From F1-60-MAGs149 sp037133215 (GTDB lineage Bacteria; Actinomycetota; Thermoleophilia; Gaiellales; F1-60-MAGs149): 15,871 nt of DNA. The translations under genes were made by a program, and so were the position numbers. Below are positions 13,336-15,871 of the stretch, in pieces (position 1 is the stretch's first letter; each line of letters starts with the position of its first letter). Under the pieces are notes generated by a model. It saw only the letters and a list, made by a program, of their open reading frames with translations. It was not told the origin of the DNA and did no database searches. The stretch is from the NCBI GenBank assembly GCA_037133215.1, contig JBAXOM010000051.1, positions 1 to 15,871 on the forward strand. Direction: 5' to 3'.

Positions 13336-13341
13336 AGCGTA
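13336..13341 (-). promoter_or_regulatory. -10 box of the crtI-crtB operon (TACGCT), leaderless type
   Basis: TACGCT on the minus strand with 7 bases to the crtI ATG at 13328. The 117-bp gap to the XdhC-type gene has only weak inverted repeats and no light-regulator operator that I recognise. Confidence 0.45.
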
Positions 13342-13445
13342 CGCGTGCTCAGGCGGTCGTGGGGAACTGTCGCGGCAGGCGACTCGGGCAGGGCACTGTC
13401 TGACTCATCGCCATGCCCTTCGCACGGCTCATGCCGCTAGCGCGA

Positions 13446-14348
13446 TTAGGCAACAGTGCCGACAAATTTTGCCGGATCGTCAAGAAAGCGACCCTTGCAG
13501 CCGTTGCACGAGAAGTAGTACGTCGTGCCCTCGTACTCAGCCGATGGCGTGGCCTCGTCGACGATGATCTCGGAGCCCGATGTCGGATCAATGGCAGTGC
13601 GTGGCCCGTCCGCCTGCACGGCTCGTGTGCGCTGCACGATGCCAGCGACCACGGCCAGGGCGATCTCTTCCTGCGTCACCTCGCCCAGCTCGATGCCTGG
13701 CCGCGTATCGATCGTGGCGATCAGCTCGTCGCTGATCCCGCGCTCACGCAGCAGATCGAGCGCGGCCCGTGCTCGCTTACGCGAGGCGATCAGGGCAAGG
13801 GTCGCCGGCTGGAACGCGAGTGCCGCGACGAGGGCGTCCTCGTCGTAATGCCCCATCGAGGCGACCACGACATTCGCGCCCGGCTCCATTCCGGCGACAT
13901 CTAACCCAGAGCGGCCGTCAATCAGAATCACCCGATGGCCGATTGCCTCGCCGATGCTTGCGACGGCGTGCGCGACTGGCGTGTGGCCGATCACGACGAG
14001 CTGCGGGCATGGTTGGACTGGCTCCAGAAAAATGTCCACGGTACCTCCCGACGGACAGGTTGTCGTGAGACTCGTCACCCCGGTGGGCGACAGCAGATCC
14101 TCGGGTCCAATCCGCAAAAGCTCGGTCTCGCCCGTTAACAGTGCATGGCGCGCGTGGCGCACCACGTTCGGCTCGGAACACGAGCCGCCGATCCACCCCT
14201 CGACACGACCATCCGCGTACACGATGGCTTTCGCGCCAGGCCGGACCGAGGCTGGTGCCTCGGCCCGAACCACGGTCGCGAGCACGTACGGCTGACCCTG
14301 CAAGGCAAGGTCAGCCGCGAGTCGCGCAATGTCGAGCGTTCGTCGCAT
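13446..14348 (-). CDS. XdhC/CoxI-family molybdenum-hydroxylase maturation protein with C-terminal YHS-like domain
   Basis: A 300-residue protein. Residues 1-110 form the XdhC/CoxI domain (VRAEAPASVRPGAKAIVYAD, then GWIGGSCSEPNVV at 51-63), and residues 115-240 form the XdhC C-terminal Rossmann domain (QLVVIGHTPVAHAVASIGEA). XdhC proteins bind molybdenum cofactor and help install its terminal sulfur in xanthine and CO dehydrogenases. The last about 45 residues (257-300) look like a YHS domain: EYEGTTYYFSCNGCKGRFLDDPAKF with C281 and C284, a small putative metal-binding module. The start ATG at 14348 overlaps the coxL stop by one base (TAATG), so it is co-translated with coxL and probably matures that enzyme. 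The frame is open to 14543, but that part lies inside coxL. Confidence 0.88.
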   Translation of the reverse strand: MRRTLDIARLAADLALQGQPYVLATVVRAEAPASVRPGAKAIVYADGRVEGWIGGSCSEPNVVRHARHALLTGETELLRIGPEDLLSPTGVTSLTTTCPSGGTVDIFLEPVQPCPQLVVIGHTPVAHAVASIGEAIGHRVILIDGRSGLDVAGMEPGANVVVASMGHYDEDALVAALAFQPATLALIASRKRARAALDLLRERGISDELIATIDTRPGIELGEVTQEEIALAVVAGIVQRTRAVQADGPRTAIDPTSGSEIIVDEATPSAEYEGTTYYFSCNGCKGRFLDDPAKFVGTVA

Positions 14349-15871
14349 TACTCGTCCGAGACACCCGCGTCGCGAAGGGCCTTCCAGACCTTGTGCGACG
14401 AGAGAGGCATGTCGATGTTCGTAATGCCAAACGGCGTCAACGCATCGACGACGGCATTGACGAACGCCTGTGGCGAGCCAACCGTCGGCGATTCGCCGAT
14501 GCCCTTCGCACCAATCGGGTGATGCGGCGATGGTGTCACACACTCTCCGAGCGTCCAGTGCGGACTCTCGACCGCAGTGGGGATCAGATAGTCCATGAAG
14601 TTGCTGCCGAAGCAGTTGCCGTCCTCGTCGAACGAGATCAGCTCCATCATCGCCGTACCGAAGCCCTGCGTCAGACCGCCGTGGATCTGTCCGTCGACGA
14701 TCATCGGATTGATCCGCGTGCCGCAGTCATCGACCGCAACGAACTTGCGGACCTTGACGGCACCCGTGCCCTTATCGATGTCGACGACGCAGATGTACGT
14801 GCCGAACGGGTACGTCATCTCCGGGGCGTCGTAGTACGTAACGTCCTCGAAGCCGTTCTCCATGCCCTCAGGCAGTTCTGACTGATAGGCCTTGAAGATG
14901 CACTCTTGGATTGTCTTCGTGCGATCCGGCGAGCCCTTGACGGTAAACGTGCCGCTGTCGAACTCGAGGTCGTCGGGTGCACACTCGAGCATGTGGGCGG
15001 CGATCTGACGGCCCTTCTCGCGGAGCTTGCGCGCCACGATGGCCGTGGCGGCACCACCGGTCGGAGTCGACCGCGACGCATACGTGCCGAGGCCGTATGG
15101 CGTGTGATCCGTGTCGCCGTGTTCGACGACGATATCGGTCGACGGAATCCCGAGCTCGTTCGCCACGATCTGTGCGAACGTGGTCTCGTGGCCCTGGCCC
15201 TGCGACTGGACGCCCAGCTTGAGCACGCCCTTGCCGGTCGGGTGGATCCGTAGCTCGGCCGAATCGATCATCGCCAAACCAGCGATGTCACAGATCTTCG
15301 ACATGCCCGCTCCGACGATCTCGGTGAAGGACGAGAAGCCAATGCCCATCACCTCGCCGCGCTCGCGCTTCTCGGCCTGCTCCTTGCGGAGGGCCTCGTA
15401 GTCGACGAGCTCGAGGGCGATGTCCATCGCCTTGTCGTAATCGCCCGAGTCGTACTCCCAACCCATCGGGCTCTTGTACGGGAACTGTTCTGGCTGAATA
15501 AAGTTCATCTTGCGCAGCTCGGCCGCATCGATCCCCGTCTTGTGCGCGAGGTTGTCGACGAGACGCTCGATCAGATACGCGGCCTCGGTGACGCGGAACG
15601 AGCACCGGTAGGCAACGCCACCCGGAGCCTTGTTCGTATAGACCGCGTCGACCTTGCAGTACGCGGCCGGCATGTCATACGAGCCCGTGGCGATGTTGAA
15701 GAACCCGGCGGGCCACTTGCTTGGCGCCGCCTGCGCGTTGAACGCACCATGGTCGGCCAACACGTTTGCCCGCAGGCCGAGCATCTTGCCGTCCTTCGTC
15801 GCTGCCAGCTCGCCACTCATGTGGTAATCCCGAGCAAAGCCCGTGGAGATGAGGTTCTCCGAACGACTCTC
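14348..15871 (-). CDS. coxL: Carbon monoxide dehydrogenase large subunit, form I (partial, N-terminus beyond window)
   Basis: The catalytic subunit of aerobic Mo/Cu CO dehydrogenase, which oxidises CO to CO2 and feeds electrons to the respiratory chain. The reading frame is open to the window edge: 507 residues of about 800 are present, and the N-terminal part is missing. The active-site loop VAYRCSFR, with the Cu-ligand Cys encoded at 15602-15604, is the form I signature that separates true CO dehydrogenases from form II homologues (AYRGAGR). The catalytic glutamate lies in GAKGIGESPTVGS (codon 14492-14494). Other conserved segments are SENLISTGFARDYHM at the edge and QSQGQGHETTFAQIVANELG. 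An internal ATG at 15820 is not the start, because homology continues upstream. coxS and coxM are expected beyond the window. Confidence 0.95.
   Translation of the reverse strand, partial: ESRSENLISTGFARDYHMSGELAATKDGKMLGLRANVLADHGAFNAQAAPSKWPAGFFNIATGSYDMPAAYCKVDAVYTNKAPGGVAYRCSFRVTEAAYLIERLVDNLAHKTGIDAAELRKMNFIQPEQFPYKSPMGWEYDSGDYDKAMDIALELVDYEALRKEQAEKRERGEVMGIGFSSFTEIVGAGMSKICDIAGLAMIDSAELRIHPTGKGVLKLGVQSQGQGHETTFAQIVANELGIPSTDIVVEHGDTDHTPYGLGTYASRSTPTGGAATAIVARKLREKGRQIAAHMLECAPDDLEFDSGTFTVKGSPDRTKTIQECIFKAYQSELPEGMENGFEDVTYYDAPEMTYPFGTYICVVDIDKGTGAVKVRKFVAVDDCGTRINPMIVDGQIHGGLTQGFGTAMMELISFDEDGNCFGSNFMDYLIPTAVESPHWTLGECVTPSPHHPIGAKGIGESPTVGSPQAFVNAVVDALTPFGITNIDMPLSSHKVWKALRDAGVSDE

Noticed and set aside
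14349..14543. N-terminal extension of the XdhC-type protein
   Set aside because: It lies within coxL in another frame and has no XdhC similarity. The TAATG overlap at 14348 marks the start.

Overview
This is a compact, high-GC bacterial chromosome segment, most likely from an actinobacterium. Supporting signs are GC-rich codon use, leaderless-type promoters, a YbjN-like protein, a form I CO dehydrogenase large subunit and a crtI-crtB carotenoid operon. A deep lineage such as Thermoleophilia would fit, but that placement is inference. No plasmid, phage or IS genes are visible. The longest gap without a gene is 183 bases (7969-8151), and it is not empty: it carries a pair of 34-bp palindromes.

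Layout. 1-508 (minus): a Phd/VapB-type antitoxin and a VapC PIN toxin cut by the window edge. 603-1802 (plus): orphan imidazolonepropionase, hutI. 1805-3637 (minus): a full-length ABC exporter. 3764-4441 (plus): an unrecognised protein with a His/Cys-rich N-terminus. 4536-6434 (plus): an acetyl/propionyl-CoA synthetase-like enzyme with altered motifs, preceded by a 36-bp palindrome. 6438-6740 (minus): small unknown protein. 6792-7673 (plus): PHP phosphoesterase of the RNase AM/nucleoside-bisphosphatase type. 7633-7968 (minus): SUI1/YciH, overlapping the PHP gene tail to tail by 41 bp. 8152-9033 (plus): glutamyl-Q tRNA(Asp) synthetase. 9037-9288 (minus): small unknown protein. 9343-10095 (plus): lipoprotein. 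10106-13328 (minus): operon crtI-crtB-YbjN-like gene, joined by ATGA overlaps. 13446-15871 (minus): coxL (partial) coupled to an XdhC/CoxI-type maturation protein that carries a C-terminal YHS-like domain.

How the genes work together. The clearest functional units are CO oxidation (coxL plus its XdhC-type partner) and carotenoid synthesis (phytoene synthase plus desaturase). The rest are mostly single-gene transcription units on alternating strands. Convergent neighbours lie from 41 bp overlapping to 10 bp apart, and I see no intrinsic terminators. Ten of the twelve first-of-unit genes have a TANNNT hexamer exactly 6 or 7 bases before the start codon, with no Shine-Dalgarno sequence, which is the layout of leaderless transcripts.

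The most unusual structures are the twin palindromes between yciH and gluQ and the unrelated-looking palindrome before the acyl-CoA synthetase. All three share the outer geometry GACAT-N18-ATGTC.
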